The translations under genes and the position numbers were made by a program. From Heliocidaris tuberculata (taxonomy: Eukaryota; Echinodermata; Echinoidea; Camarodonta; Echinometridae): DNA of 64,000 nt. Location: the NCBI GenBank assembly GCA_025618425.1, contig CM046851.1:30036254-30100253 (forward strand), given 5' to 3'. The notes below the pieces were generated by a model, which was not told the DNA's origin, made no database searches, and saw nothing but the letters and a program-made list of their open reading frames with translations. Positions within the stretch are counted from its first letter, which is position 1. The number at the start of each line of letters is the position of its first letter. This document shows, piece after piece, positions 11,344 to 22,237 of this stretch.

Positions 11344-14230
11344 ATGGCTAACTACAAGCTAACGTATTTTGATGCACGTGCCCGAGGCGAGCCAGCGAGA
11401 ATGCTCTTTGCCATGAAAGGACAGCCGTTCGAAGATGTTCGATTCCCGTATGGAGAACAGGAATGGCCAAAGGTGAAAGGTGACAAGAAAAGTAAGAGTT
11501 CTTTTAACATTTCCCTTTGAGATATATTGATTGCTTACTGTTCTCCTTTGCATTTCATCACTGCTTGAAATTTCTAATGGTTTCAGGTCAGAGACGGCGG
11601 ACAATGGAAGTGGGGGAGGGGGGGGGGAGGCACCTTTTGTCCGCCAAACAAAAGGTGCCCCCCCCCACTTCCATTGTCCGAGCCCGACGTTCCGCCGCCT
11701 CTGTCTGAGGTTATATATTGTATTCTGCACTACTAGTAATAATCTACCCAACATAATGACCTTGAGGTTAACGTAAAAAAGAGATGAAGCCAATTTTTTT
11801 CATATCATTAGTAGCAGTAGCTTTTCAAATGTGTGCATCTCTCTCTTTCTCTAATTGAATGAGTTTTTGGGTTTCTTTAATCACCCCGACGCTTTCCTAG
11901 GCATGTAGCTCCTTGTTAATTTCTCTCTTTTAAAAAAAAAAAACTTTTTATGCTGGTTTCCTATTTTTATTTCTCAACTAGCAACCATCTATTATCATTT
12001 CTAAATTGTAGGGTCTACTTACTCCATAATCTATACTCCTCTCTTTGATTTAATGTTGTTCTATCTCTTTCACCCTCTCTTGTTCACTCACTTTCCTAAC
12101 CATAATTTTTGATGATTTAAAAATCATGTTAATACAGGGTTTCCACTTGGTCAGCTCCCTGTATTGGAAGTGAATGGGAAGCCGCTGACTCAGAGCCGAG
12201 CTATATGGCGGTATCTTGCACGTGAGTTTGGTAAGAACAGCCATCAAAATTAAGTAATTAATCATGATAATGTGCTTTAAAAGAATGTAATTCGGAGCAG
12301 TGGCGGACCAAAGAAGGGGGGGGGGGGGGTGGTTCGTGCACGTCAAAACCCAATCTTGCATACTTCAAGTATACATCAAATACTAAATAACATTGTACCC
12401 CCTAATTGTGCCCCCATCACGACAGTAATTCTGACCGCTTTCAGACACTTGATAAAGGTTTTAACACCTATTTCTTTTCATTTTTTTTAATTGTCAGAAA
12501 ATTTGGAATAAAAACAGTCTAAACCTTTTCTCTTTTTTTGAGCTAGTTTAACCCTCCCCCACACCAGAATATCCTAGCTCGACGATTGAGGGGAGACAAA
12601 GAAGAGAAAACAAATACAGGCAGCGATAAACAAGGAAGAGTGAAATAAGAAAGAAAAGCACAAAAAAGCAGATGATGATAGGAATACAAAGAAAATCTAC
12701 ATTGGCAAATGATAATAATAATAATAGTAATATTTCCGTTCTTGTAGATCACATGTCACTTTATGATATAACGTCATACGCTTCAAAAGGACTTTCGATA
12801 TTATTACCCCGGCATTATGTCCGACAACCGTAGCGGTCAGTACATTCAAGAAAACCATCCTACCAGGATACCCACTTACTACACCTGGGTCGTTAGTCCT
12901 GCGGCAGGAATTCGAATCCCGTATCTTGTGGTTCACCTTACAAAACTTTCATAAATGAGTGTGCTTATAGGGAGTCTTTGTTACGAGCATCTACTCTTTT
13001 CACCACCTCTGGTTGTACATTTACAAGTAAACTGGGTTTTACTTTATTTCTTTGAGGCGATTTATTACATTATGTGTGAAAGAGGCTTATGAATTTGTAA
13101 TATAATCACGATTTTTATATATCACATGTTATTACGGGAATAACAATGATGAATCGTCAGCCATTGATGAAATCCTTGGAGCTGTTGTTGACATCGAGAC
13201 TACGATGACATCAGCCTTTGAAGAAACTGAAGCTGCTAAGAGAGTAAGAATAAATTAAAAACAAACCATTTCCGAAACATGGGAAAAGTCATTGGCTCTG
13301 ATTCTGCATTACCTTTTAAACGCATTTTGGACTTCAACATATATTTTAAAAATGCATATAATTTTAAATGTTATATGGTACAAGACACCTTTATGTGTAA
13401 TAGAAGTTGAAAATAATGATATTTTAATATTGGAGGTTACAGAAAATTACTATATATATTTGTTTTTATCTATTTAGGAGGCTGGTTTACTCAAGCTCAG
13501 AGATACGAGTCTTAAACCCTTTTACGAATTCTTTGCGGAATCTCTGGAGAAATCAGGAGGAATATTTTACGTAGGAAACCGGGTAAGATGAAAACAATCT
13601 CTCACACTTCCAAAGTTTCCTGGTGTGACCTAATACTTCTTATTTCCCTCTAGAAAAGCTTGTCACAAAAGTATGTTCGGAAGCGTTACATGCCTCAAAA
13701 AGAAGTTGTTATTTTATTATTCCACAGTATATCAGTTTTCGTAATTTTTATTCTCTGTTTTGTTTTGCTTTGTTGTTGTTTGTTTTGTTTTGTTTTTTCT
13801 TCTTTGAGGGGCAGTGGGCTTGGGCCAATCTCCCAAATGTCTCTCTTCTAACGACAGCTGAGGATATTTAAAATAAGATCATTGTAAAACGTTTCTATTG
13901 ATGATTGATAATACAGCTCACGAGACCGACATATCGTTGTCATGGGCCTTCTTCAGCTTTGTTCAGCATTGTTAGCGTCTGTAAAAAAAATAAATAGATA
14001 AAAAAAATAAAAATAAAATAATAATAAAGGGGGGAGGGGGATGGGTCAGGGTAGAATGCTCGGTAGATGTAATAGGTGCTATGTAAATCCAGAAAATTAT
14101 AATTATTATAATTCTAACATCCCAATATTGTCGATCTCGGGGCTGACGGTCTCGTTTGCTGACGGTCTCATGGAATGTCGATCTACTCCTATGTCTCGGA
14201 TACGAGTGCCTACATGCAGAAGCGGATCTA

Positions 14231-14262
<32 letters not shown>

Positions 14263-14916
14263 GCAACCCTCCAAAAAAAATCTGGGGACCATTTTTTTTT
14301 TTTATCTTATCTTTTTTTTAAAACTTGTAATTTTATTTTATTCTATTTATGTATTTATTTTATTTTTTATTATTATTCTGCCAGTCCATCATATTCGACT
14401 GAGATTTGCCAGTGAGTATCAGTGACAAGCTGTTCATAATAAAAGTATTAGGCTGACAGTGCTTATTCCAAGGTCCCCAATTCTTTGTATCTGTGTTGTC
14501 AACTGGCCTTACATTGCAGGAAAATGCAACTAAATTTTACAAATTTTCATGGGGGGGTTAATTTGGCAATGACCTCTATACCAAAAATAGTGGTGTTTTA
14601 GATGCAAGAAAACGCCATTTTCACACACAGATTTTCAAAAATTCTCCCTAATTCTCCCCCCCCCCCCTTTATAAAAAGCTAGATCCGCCCCTGACATGTA
14701 GCTCTAAGATTATTGCAATCGATAATGAGATGATATAAATCATATCCCCCACAGCTAACCCTAGCCGATCTGGTAGTCTTCAATATCCTGGATTTCTTCC
14801 TCTATGGCGCCCTCTACATCAAGGACTATTTCAAATCTTATCCAATACTCCTAAAATTCTACGAGTCTATCAAGACCGACTCTCCACTCACCCCGTACCT
14901 CAAGGCTCGAAAGTAA
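11344..14916 (+). CDS. Sigma-class glutathione S-transferase (HPGDS-like), five exons, odd acceptor
   Basis: Exons are 11344-11491, 12138-12230, 13128-13243, 13478-13582 and 14755-14916, giving 624 nt (207 aa plus stop). Intron phases 1,1,0,0 match the minus-strand paralogue, and exons 1, 3 and 4 are the same length in both (148, 116, 105). The protein starts MANYKLTYFDARARGEPARM. Tyr8 is the likely catalytic residue; Gln55-Leu-Pro57 is the cis-Pro loop; Q68-S69-R-A-I is the canonical glutathione-binding motif; T156-L-A-D159 is the N-capping box; the end is SPLTPYLKARK. Oddity: the acceptor before exon 3 reads CACAT|GTTATTAC, AT instead of AG, although homology to the paralogue (ATAG|ATTATTAC) fixes the boundary. 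If the in-frame AG at 13159-13160 is used, 11 residues are lost and the protein would be 196 aa. The gene may therefore be altered, polymorphic or failing. Confidence 0.88.
11589..11703. mobile_element. Short perfect-hairpin foldback in GST intron 1
   Basis: Arms 11598-11639 (CGGACAATGGAAGTGGGGG, then GGCACCTTTTGT) and 11649-11680 (ACAAAAGGTGCC, then CCACTTCCATTGTCCG) pair almost without mismatch around a loop GTCCGCCAAAC. Outer ends CAGAGACGGCGG / CCGCCGCCTCTG flank it. The 8-mers TTTCAGGT and TCTGAGGT outside match 6 of 8, as for a hAT-like insertion. Confidence 0.65.
12298..12345. mobile_element. Possible hAT-like element end
   Basis: GAGCAGTGGCGGACCAAAGA followed by a poly-G tract has the CAGNGGCGGA form seen at the ends of hAT MITEs in this window. 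I could not find the partner end, so this may be a truncated copy. It lies in intron 2 of the plus-strand GST gene. Confidence 0.3.
12800..12935 (+). repeat. SINE-like fragment with B-box-like end
   Basis: Contains ACCATCCTACCAGGATACCC, ACTACACCTGGGTCG and GCGGCAGGAATTCGAATCCC. The ATTCGAATCCC segment resembles a tRNA-type B box and the CACCTGGGTCG block recurs in invertebrate tRNA-derived repeats. No full cloverleaf. In intron 2 of the plus-strand GST gene. Confidence 0.35.
13126..13127 (+). other. Non-canonical splice acceptor (AT) of GST exon 3
   Basis: The expected acceptor dinucleotide is A13126-T13127. No AG upstream within 40 bp gives an open reading frame: those at 13081-13084 run into stops. 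The next AG downstream (13159-13160) keeps frame. Confidence 0.75.
13900..14216. repeat. GAGACCGACA phrase-repeat region
   Basis: CACGAGACCGACATATCG at 13919 and inverted TGTCGATCTCGGGGCTGACG, TCTCGTTTGCTGACGGTCTC and ATGTCGATC at 14130-14185 share one phrase in both orientations. A comparable arrangement is at 58840-59200. Lies in intron 4 of the plus-strand GST gene. Confidence 0.35.
14217..14693. mobile_element. hAT-like MITE (GCGGATCTAG ends)
   Basis: Ends CAGAAGCGGATCTAG and CTAGATCCGCCCCTG form an imperfect inverted repeat. A run of over 30 G follows the left end and a C tract lies inside the right end. The flanking 8-mers do not match in register, so the target duplication is not clear. 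Lies in intron 4 of the plus-strand GST gene. Confidence 0.65.
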
Positions 14917-16340
14917 ACTCCATATTGAATCTGCAACCCGACATTTGCTCCGGTATCATTTGCTCCAGGATTTGAGTTTTTTTTTTTCAGGGTTGAAATT
15001 AGGATTTCGCTTAGTGTAGGAAAATGGCTGCGGAGCAACTGTCGCCGGGGCTGGACACTTCTTTCCCAAATTTAAGGATCTTAACTATTTCTATGTTGTT
15101 TTTTTTCTTCCAAAAACAGGGGTCTATGAAATACAAGCCATGTTTAGTTAATAGACTCCTCCACTTATGTTTTCCTTTACAATTTAAAATATTTACTTTA
15201 TACCATTATCGCTTTATCAGTGTAAGTCCATTGAATGATGTTCTGTTATATATATGTTCCAGTTTGTATTTGTTATGTTTCTGTTCTTAATTTTTCTTAA
15301 TTTTCATATGTTCTGTTTAAAAAAAATGGTAAAAGATATATGTTTAGGGGGGGGGGGGAATACATCAACATTTACGATCTTTAGCTCATCGAATTTCAAC
15401 ACCCGACGATAATGATGGTTAAAAAAATGGGACTATTGCAACATCAACGCTATAAGTCAGAATTTAGGAGATGTAATAGGTGAATTATTTTCCTGATTGC
15501 CTAAATCCTTAAAGCAATCTGAAAATAGAAAGTAAAGTACTAAGGCGTCATTACACATGTTCCTCTCATCATATGCTCCTTTAACAGAGAGCCATTTTGA
15601 AATAAAAATTTTTGGGGGGTCTAATTTAGATAATTTTATAATGATATCACGATTAGGATCAGGTTCAGAATCAAATCATTAGAGTATTAAGTTTTCTTCA
15701 AGTAATAATGATGTTTATATCGTTATCATGGTGCCATGAAATGGTCGCAAAGACTTTCAAAAAATCAACCTAAGGACAATTTCAATACCGCATTGTATTG
15801 CCTATAGAAGTTATATTTGGGTTACGCAATTTGTCATTGTCATGTTCGCACAGTTCAAAAGATGTCGGACAAGACTATTGAAACTGCATTAGGTTGCTTT
15901 ACATTTTTTTTCTTCTTACAAATAGTTTTTACAATTGTGTTATGTGATGTGTGTATGTATCTTGTATCTTGTACCTTGTATTGGTCAATTCCGAATTGTC
16001 AAATGTGAACTATCACTGGAATTAAAACTTTTTGCTTGACGAGGGTGAGTGTTTTGATTGAAAATTTTCCGATTTATTTTCGAGAGAAAAAAAAAAGGGG
16101 TAAATTGTCAGGTCGTTCAATTAAAGTCGTTCATTTTTTCAAATTTTTTACCGCGTGCATTGATATATGTAAAATAAATTCCCCTTTAAATCTTATGAGT
16201 CGCTGGGAGTGGCAAAGCCTCACCCCGACATTCTGACACGTCCACAGTCCACGCACTCGCGCACACCCCACCCTCGCACAGTACATGGAACGCAATATCG
16301 TGTGATATAATACAATATAATACAAACATAGCATAGTGTA
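14917..16340. other. Intergenic stretch downstream of plus-strand GST
   Basis: AT-rich. Possible polyadenylation signal AATAAA at 15601-15606, though this is far from the stop. Short open frames have no recognisable features; poly-G tract at about 15347-15358. Confidence 0.35.
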
Positions 16341-16344
16341 ATGT

Positions 16345-16434
16345 GTTTAGAGGGTGGAACGAGAGAGAGAAAGAGGGGGGAGATAAGGGGAGAGACAGAT
16401 AGAGAGAGAGGGGGAGGGGCAGAGAGGGTGTGGA

Positions 16435-16482
<48 letters not shown>
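16345..16482. repeat. (GA)n tract
   Basis: Purine-rich, with a pure GA run at about 16440-16475. Confidence 0.9.
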
Positions 16483-16485
<3 letters not shown>

Positions 16486-16854
16486 ATTAAATATTATGGA
16501 CTCGTTATAAAAAAGTTGTTATATATGACCCAGTTAAGTATCATGAACACATATACAGCTCATCGCAAAAAATAACAAATGTGGGAGAGATCAGTACACT
16601 GCACCCAGTGTGTGTACACAACTCATACGAAATGAAGCTATCATGTGTAGCAGGCAATTTGTGCACTCTTTAAATTGGCAATTCCACGCACGAGTATATT
16701 CACTTGGTGACTTACTTCAGTTCACGCCAAGCGAGTATGATAGCGCTCGAGTTACAACTAGCATGCATGCATTGTATTATATACTGCACTGTGTATACTA
16801 TCGATGAGATGTAGAACCAGAATCGTGAAATCTGCTGTCTAGATTTACTTCAAA

Positions 16855-16929
16855 ATGCCATCCTGTTTTGCATGGGGATGTTCCAGTTGTTCAGGGAAGG
16901 GAACAAATATGAATAAAACCTTGATATAG
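16855..16929 (+). pseudogene. Possible THAP-domain N-terminal remnant
   Basis: A 24-residue frame starts MPSCFAWGCSSCSGKGTNM and stops at TAG 16927-16929. The MPSC-x3-GC-x2-SGKG pattern resembles the start of THAP zinc-finger domains (often MPxxCAxxxCxNRSGKG), known from P-element-type transposases and host proteins. The rest of the domain is not visible, so chance is possible. Confidence 0.25.
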
Positions 16930-18180
16930 AAGACTGTTTGTAATAAGTATAAAGAAAAAAGAGTGAAGTTCAAGGCACTATATCACGGTTTGTGTATGTC
17001 AAAACATTTAATGCTAATTTGACTCGGACTCGGATGCTAAACTGAAGGTTAGAATATTTTTGTGAAGAAGTGATAACTGATTATTTAGATTTGTGTATAT
17101 AGAACACAAATTGTTATTCAATACAGAAGAAACCACACTTAGTCTAAAGTGATTTTTTTTTCTCACAGCATTGTACTATTTTGGAAGGAGAAACCCTTTA
17201 CTTAAGACACAGAAGATGGGTTTTACAAGATGTTAAACTTTCTAAACATTTAAAATCATTTTGAATTCCTATAATTAGTCCACAATTTGTCTTAAAATTG
17301 TTTTTATTTAAATTTTTTTGTGCCAGTTATACGTATCACGATTAAATGGTATCATGGTATAAGATAACCTCGTATGTGTTCGAGTGCATGGTATACAAAG
17401 ATTTTTTTTTCTTCTGAAAACTGCTTTTACACAATGCAGGGCCTTTCTGTATGGTTACCCAAAGTAGCCACATTTTATAATTTTAGTTGGTCGAACCAGA
17501 AAATGATTGGATGTGTGCTGTCGTGCAGGAAATAAATCCATACTTTGTTCATTTTGTTCAGTTTGTTGAAGGGGGCTTGACCCCATTCAGCCCCCCCCCC
17601 CGGCTACGCCTATAATGGGGAGTGGATGTGTGTCACATACGTTTGCGACTCTATTTTCATGCCAATAACCATTTCGAATTTTTTTGGTGTTTATTATCAT
17701 TGACGTTCATTCATTGCCATTAAGAATATTTACACAGATCAAAAATTGATCAAGGTAGAAGTTCAATTATTAAAGACGGATTAAAAAACATGTAAGGCAA
17801 ATTATATAGAAAAAAAAACTAAAGCATTACACAGCACATGAGAGTCGATTTGAGAATGACAAAACATACAAAATAAGATGTGACATAAATACATCAAGTT
17901 ATAGTAATCATACGAACTTACTAAGATAAACCAAAGAGAGTAAGAATATAAATATGAAAAATGAAATTAAATTTTTAACAGGAGAGAGATAGAAAAAAAT
18001 GTAACTACGAAGATTAAAAAGTTTGCATAAAAAATCAGTATGAAATAATTCAATGAATCAAATGATACAGTGATCCATATAATTGAATTGCAGGGACGTT
18101 GTATGATAACGTGATATGCGCTATACAAGAACGGATTACTATTATTTTCAAGAAAAATTATTGTAGGTTTTCCTGGTCAA
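16930..18180. other. AT-rich intergenic stretch
   Basis: Holds a fragment like a hAT MITE right end (CCCCCCCGGCTACGCCTA at about 17591-17610) and a LINE-tail-like GATATGCGCTATACAAGAAC at 18113-18133. Otherwise nothing I can support. Confidence 0.35.
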
Positions 18181-18199
18181 TTTCGCAAATTTCTCAGTC

Positions 18200-18490
18200 T
18201 ATATTTTACGAGCATTCAATTTAAACTATTTTAGCCATGCCGTGCTATTCGGCAGTTCAAGTTCGTGATCTGTGCATTCAAATACATCTCTGAAGAATTT
18301 GAATTCGCATTTCAGGCAGTCTAATTAACTTTTTTTCCCCATTCAAATTCATAGGTAACGTACGTAATTCATAAAGCCTTCATTCAATTTCGCATTGCAT
18401 GGTCACGTGATCGTACAACAAACTTGTTCCTGCATTCGAATTCATTTTGGAGCATCCAATTTAGCGTGTTGTGCATTCAATTTAACAATT
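18200..18490. repeat. CATTCAAATTC phrase-repeat element
   Basis: The phrase GCATTCAA(A/T)TT(C/T) or its inverted form occurs at about 18212, 18276, 18297 (GAATTTGAATTCGC), 18341, 18381, 18391, 18432, 18453 and 18473. Spacing is irregular (20-60 bp). Non-coding. Confidence 0.45.
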
Positions 18491-18734
18491 TTTCCCTAAC
18501 TTGATTTTGTGATATCTCTCTATTGTCTCGTATTATGTGTGTGAAATGATATTTGCCCTTCACGATATAGGGCCTACATGTTTTTGGTTATCGCGTATGT
18601 TAAGATCCCATCACTTGAGCGAAATTAGGTCTATGCATTTTTGCCATGTAGATGAATATATAAAGACAAGAAACAACTGTAGATCCCGAGACAGAACTTA
18701 TATATAATTTCCTTGTAGGGAGGACACACTAAAT

Positions 18735-18792
18735 TTTAGAAGACATTTAAGAAGACAGGAAGACATTTAAGAAGACAGGAAGACAAATGAAA
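18735..18792. repeat. Short tandem repeat, period about 21 bp
   Basis: AGAAGACATTTAAGAAGACAGG is present about 2.3 times in direct tandem. Confidence 0.8.
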
Positions 18793-19054
18793 GCTCTTTT
18801 ACCGCGAGTTCATGCAGGAGATGATAAAGAAAGTGTAGCCTCATCTTCTAAGTACATGTAGATACAAAGAAGGGCTTTTAAAAGTTATCCTAATGGCCAA
18901 TAGTTAGATGATTAAAAAAAACATAAGCTTGTTTTCTGACATTGTGTTGTCCACCCCTTCTTCGGAGAAGATTGTCGTCCATGCTTAGGTATATACCTGC
19001 ATGTATGTTACCATTCAAACTATACTAGGAAGTTCACCGTGATATTAAGTTGTT

Positions 19055-19945
19055 TTAAAAGAAGGAGAAAATGAAAGAAATAGATCAATGAAGTTTGAAC
19101 AAAATCCGATAAGAAATAAGAAAAATATGATTTTTTGAAATTGTAGTCTATGAACACAAATTGGCAACTCAGTGACCTATCTTGCGAGCAGGGGTGTCGA
19201 TCCGTTTTGTTTTGGTTTTTTTTGTTTTGTTTTTTTGATTGGAGGGGGGGGGGGGGGACAAGTCAGCCTAATAGCACCTTTCATGATTGCGTTAACGCCT
19301 CTTAATTACCAGCTTCTCCACCGTTACATGGAGCAGGGAAAATTAGAAAATTTACGATTCGCTAAATTTAAGTCTTCTCCTGTAATACCTTTTGAATTTC
19401 ATTGTGTGGTAGGTTTCATTTCCCGAGTTTTGCATAATTTCCTTATTTCATGTTACACCTCCGGATTTATTGGGGGGGGGGGGGGCAACTGCCCCAACTG
19501 CCACCCCATAATCGACGCCCCTGCTTGCAAGGTCCTCTCCCATTTCCCCTGTAGTAAAAAAATATATAAATTTTGACTTTTTCTTAAGAAAATATCTAAT
19601 CATACATACAACCTAGATGTAATCATTGCACATAGGTGTATGTTTTCAACAACAACAACAACAACAAAAAAAAGTAAAAACATGTATGAAACAAATGCAT
19701 TGCTTCATCTACATACTAAGAAAATGAAAATCTATGAAATTTTCTGTACAGACCAAATGGGAGAGGATAGAGCTCGCAAGATACGTCACCGAGTTGCTGG
19801 TTTGGGTCTGATTGATTTCAACTTCAACAATTCGTAATTTTCTTATTTCTGGTCGGATTTTGCTCAAACTTTCACTTATCTGTTCTCCTCATTTTTCGGT
19901 TTTAAATCAAATCAACTAACTTCCAGGATTGACTTCCCCTTTAAG
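19055..19945. mobile_element. Foldback MITE interrupted by a hAT-like MITE
   Basis: The left arm (AGATCAATGAAGTTTGAACA, ATCCGATAAGAAATAAG and AACTCAGTGACCTATCTTGC) and right arm (GCAAGATACGTCACCGAGTT, CTTATTTCTGGTCGGATTTT and CTCAAACTTTCACTTATCTG) are inverted copies of the arm family seen at 4963-5480. A hAT-like MITE (19189-19523) sits inside the left half, so it inserted later. The spacer contains (AAC)n at about 19650-19667. Confidence 0.6.
19189..19523. mobile_element. hAT-like MITE nested in a foldback element
   Basis: Ends CAGGGGTGTCGATCC and ATCGACGCCCCTG. The 8-bp flanks CTTGCGAG and CTTGCAAG match 7 of 8. The interior shares GCAGGGAAAATTAGA, TTTCATTTCCCGA-like and ACACCTCCGGATTTA blocks with the copy at 10591-10836. 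Confidence 0.8.
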
Positions 19946-20527
19946 AACAGCTATTGTTTTCATCTTTTAACAGATACAGGTCATTACAGTTGTAAGATTT
20001 ATTCCTATGAGAGATATATTACCCAAATTATGCCGTAATACCGAAAAGAAGCCTCAAAATTATATTTTTTCATAGGCTTGGTGGAGCAGAAGGATTAAGC
20101 ACGATCAAATAAAGAAAAACCCTTTTGTCCTTGAAGCCAGGCTACCAAAGTCCTAGTTTTAGTATAGGGAGTTGTGAGTTTATATGTAACTGCATTCATT
20201 GTGACTGTTTTCAATAGCATGGGGGGGGGGGGGGTGTAAAAATTATAAAACTTATATCAGTGGCACACAAGATTCAAAAGACGTGCGTGACAGGTTAAAA
20301 GACTAAACTTGATTTAGAAGCATTATAAAGCAGCATTAGCAACTGGACTTTGAATATCATTAATGCACAATGAGTGTACTGGTGCATGAATTTGACAACA
20401 GTACAAAATGTTTTACAAGGACTCGTTGTTTGCTTTTGCTTTGTCAAATTTTGTTCCAGTCTAGTTTGCATTACCGGAACTCTTTTAATATGTTAATATG
20501 TTACAATTTAAGGAAGTAAAATCAACC

Positions 20528-20559
<32 letters not shown>

Positions 20560-20688
20560 ACAAAAACAAAAACAAAAACAAAAAAAACATTGGTATAGCA
20601 TAATGCCAGTTGGGCAGTTTGATAAATTATATTAAAGCAATACCGGAATTACACAGTATATATGTTACCTATCTTACATGCCATGATA
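19946..20688. other. Non-coding stretch with poly-C and (CAAAAA)n
   Basis: Poly-G at 20221-20234; poly-C at 20526-20543 followed by A-rich (ACAAAA)n to 20587. No gene seen. Confidence 0.5.
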
Positions 20689-20869
20689 AGCCAGTTCGTA
20701 ATTACAATTTGCGCATGTGCAGATAAAGGTCATTTGTACCGAGTACAATTGACCTTTATACGCTTTCATAGATTGCGCACCCATGTGCGCACCACAATAC
20801 GCGCGCCAGTATGACGTGTGTAAAAAGTAGAGACATGGCAGGTTCATTTGTACTAATTACGAACCGGCT
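20689..20869. mobile_element. Foldback MITE with AGCCAGTTCGTAATTA ends
   Basis: Ends AGCCAGTTCGTAATTA and TAATTACGAACCGGCT are inverted. An inner hairpin, AAAGGTCATTTGTAC / GTACAATTGACCTTT, lies at 20724-20758. About 181 bp, non-coding. Confidence 0.7.
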
Positions 20870-21187
20870 CATATTCATGGTAGGTCTATACTGATCGCAA
20901 CAAAGTTTACAGTGTCACATGATAACCTTATACCTCCGTCATATTGCGAATCCGACTTTAAACCGGCTCCAGACTGATTTTGGGGCATTTTGGGGTAATG
21001 TAATTTTTTGTTCGGTCTATGTACGGATAGTCGGTTTGGCGTGACTTGGGTATTGATATATCAAAAACTTTTTTAAAAAGCAAGTGAAAGATTTAAAATG
21101 AAAAAGACAGTTGTTAATGTAATTCATCAGAAAATACCATTGGCGTAGGCAGATCCTCGTAGGTGGGGGATATGATTTCCCTCAAGG

Positions 21188-21188
<1 letters not shown>

Positions 21189-21282
<94 letters not shown>

Positions 21283-21291
21283 ACACACCCT

Positions 21292-21330
<39 letters not shown>
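21189..21330. repeat. (AT)n-(AC)n-(AT)n microsatellite
   Basis: AT run 21190-21249, AC run 21250-21290, AT run 21295-21328. Confidence 0.95.
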
Positions 21331-21599
21331 TGTAGGGTGAGGGTGTGTAAACATGTATATGGTTTTTCTCTTTACATGTCCAAGATACAACTTTAGCATC
21401 ATGCTTTACAGTTTTGTAGTATATATGACTGGAATATTGAGGGAGCGAGCAAACAATATTCAACATTTGTGAGGTCGCAATTACACTGTAATATAAAAAA
21501 CGGGGAAACACAATTCTGATGGGGTATCATTTGCAAAATTTCACAATGAATATTTATTTAATAAGTTATAATTTTAATACGAGCGAGCGTAGCGACCGA

Positions 21600-22060
21600 G
21601 TATTTGGGAATATTGGCTCTAAGTCACTTTCGATTAGGGGCACATGTTATGGAAAGGGAAAACGTAGTACTTATCATGGGGAAAAGGACACTCATTTAAA
21701 GAAAAATAAAGGAATGTGCTTGTAGAAAAGGTAGAAAAGGCAGTTATCAGAGGTGAAAAGGGGCACTAATCACACCTGAAAAGGGGCATTTATAGGAACG
21801 GAAAAAACTTCTTATAAAGTAGAAAAATTAAATCAGTGTCTATACATTACAAAGAAAAAAGTGACTTCTTACACAATATAAAAGGGATAAATGCTCTTGT
21901 TGAAATAGGAGGATTGATCAAAGGTAAGGTGAGGGATGAGGTGTAATTATCAAAATGGGCACTTGTAAGAATATGGAACGGGAACTTATTCGAAAGAAAA
22001 ATTGGGGTAGTTATCTGAAGTTAAAGGGAAAAGTAGGGGCACTGTGCCCAATGCAACCCC
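21600..22060. repeat. Degenerate tandem repeat, GGGCACTTAT...GAAAAG
   Basis: Roughly a dozen degenerate units of 25-40 bp share a core (A)AAAGGGGCAC(T)TAT followed by an A/G-rich segment, e.g. near 21637, 21695, 21752, 21784, 21955 and 21983. Non-coding and G/A-biased on the plus strand. Confidence 0.5.
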
Positions 22061-22237
22061 CGGAGCGGTGCTTCTTACCGGGTCTACATTTTATGACTGT
22101 CATTTCATAATTGGGTGATGATGACATAGTTCATCATCCTCGATAAATATTGGGGGTGATATAGTCCCTCTTTCCCCATCACATTCGATTCCTGTGACTA
22201 CATTTTCATTTCAATTTTGAAAATTGTTAGTATTACT

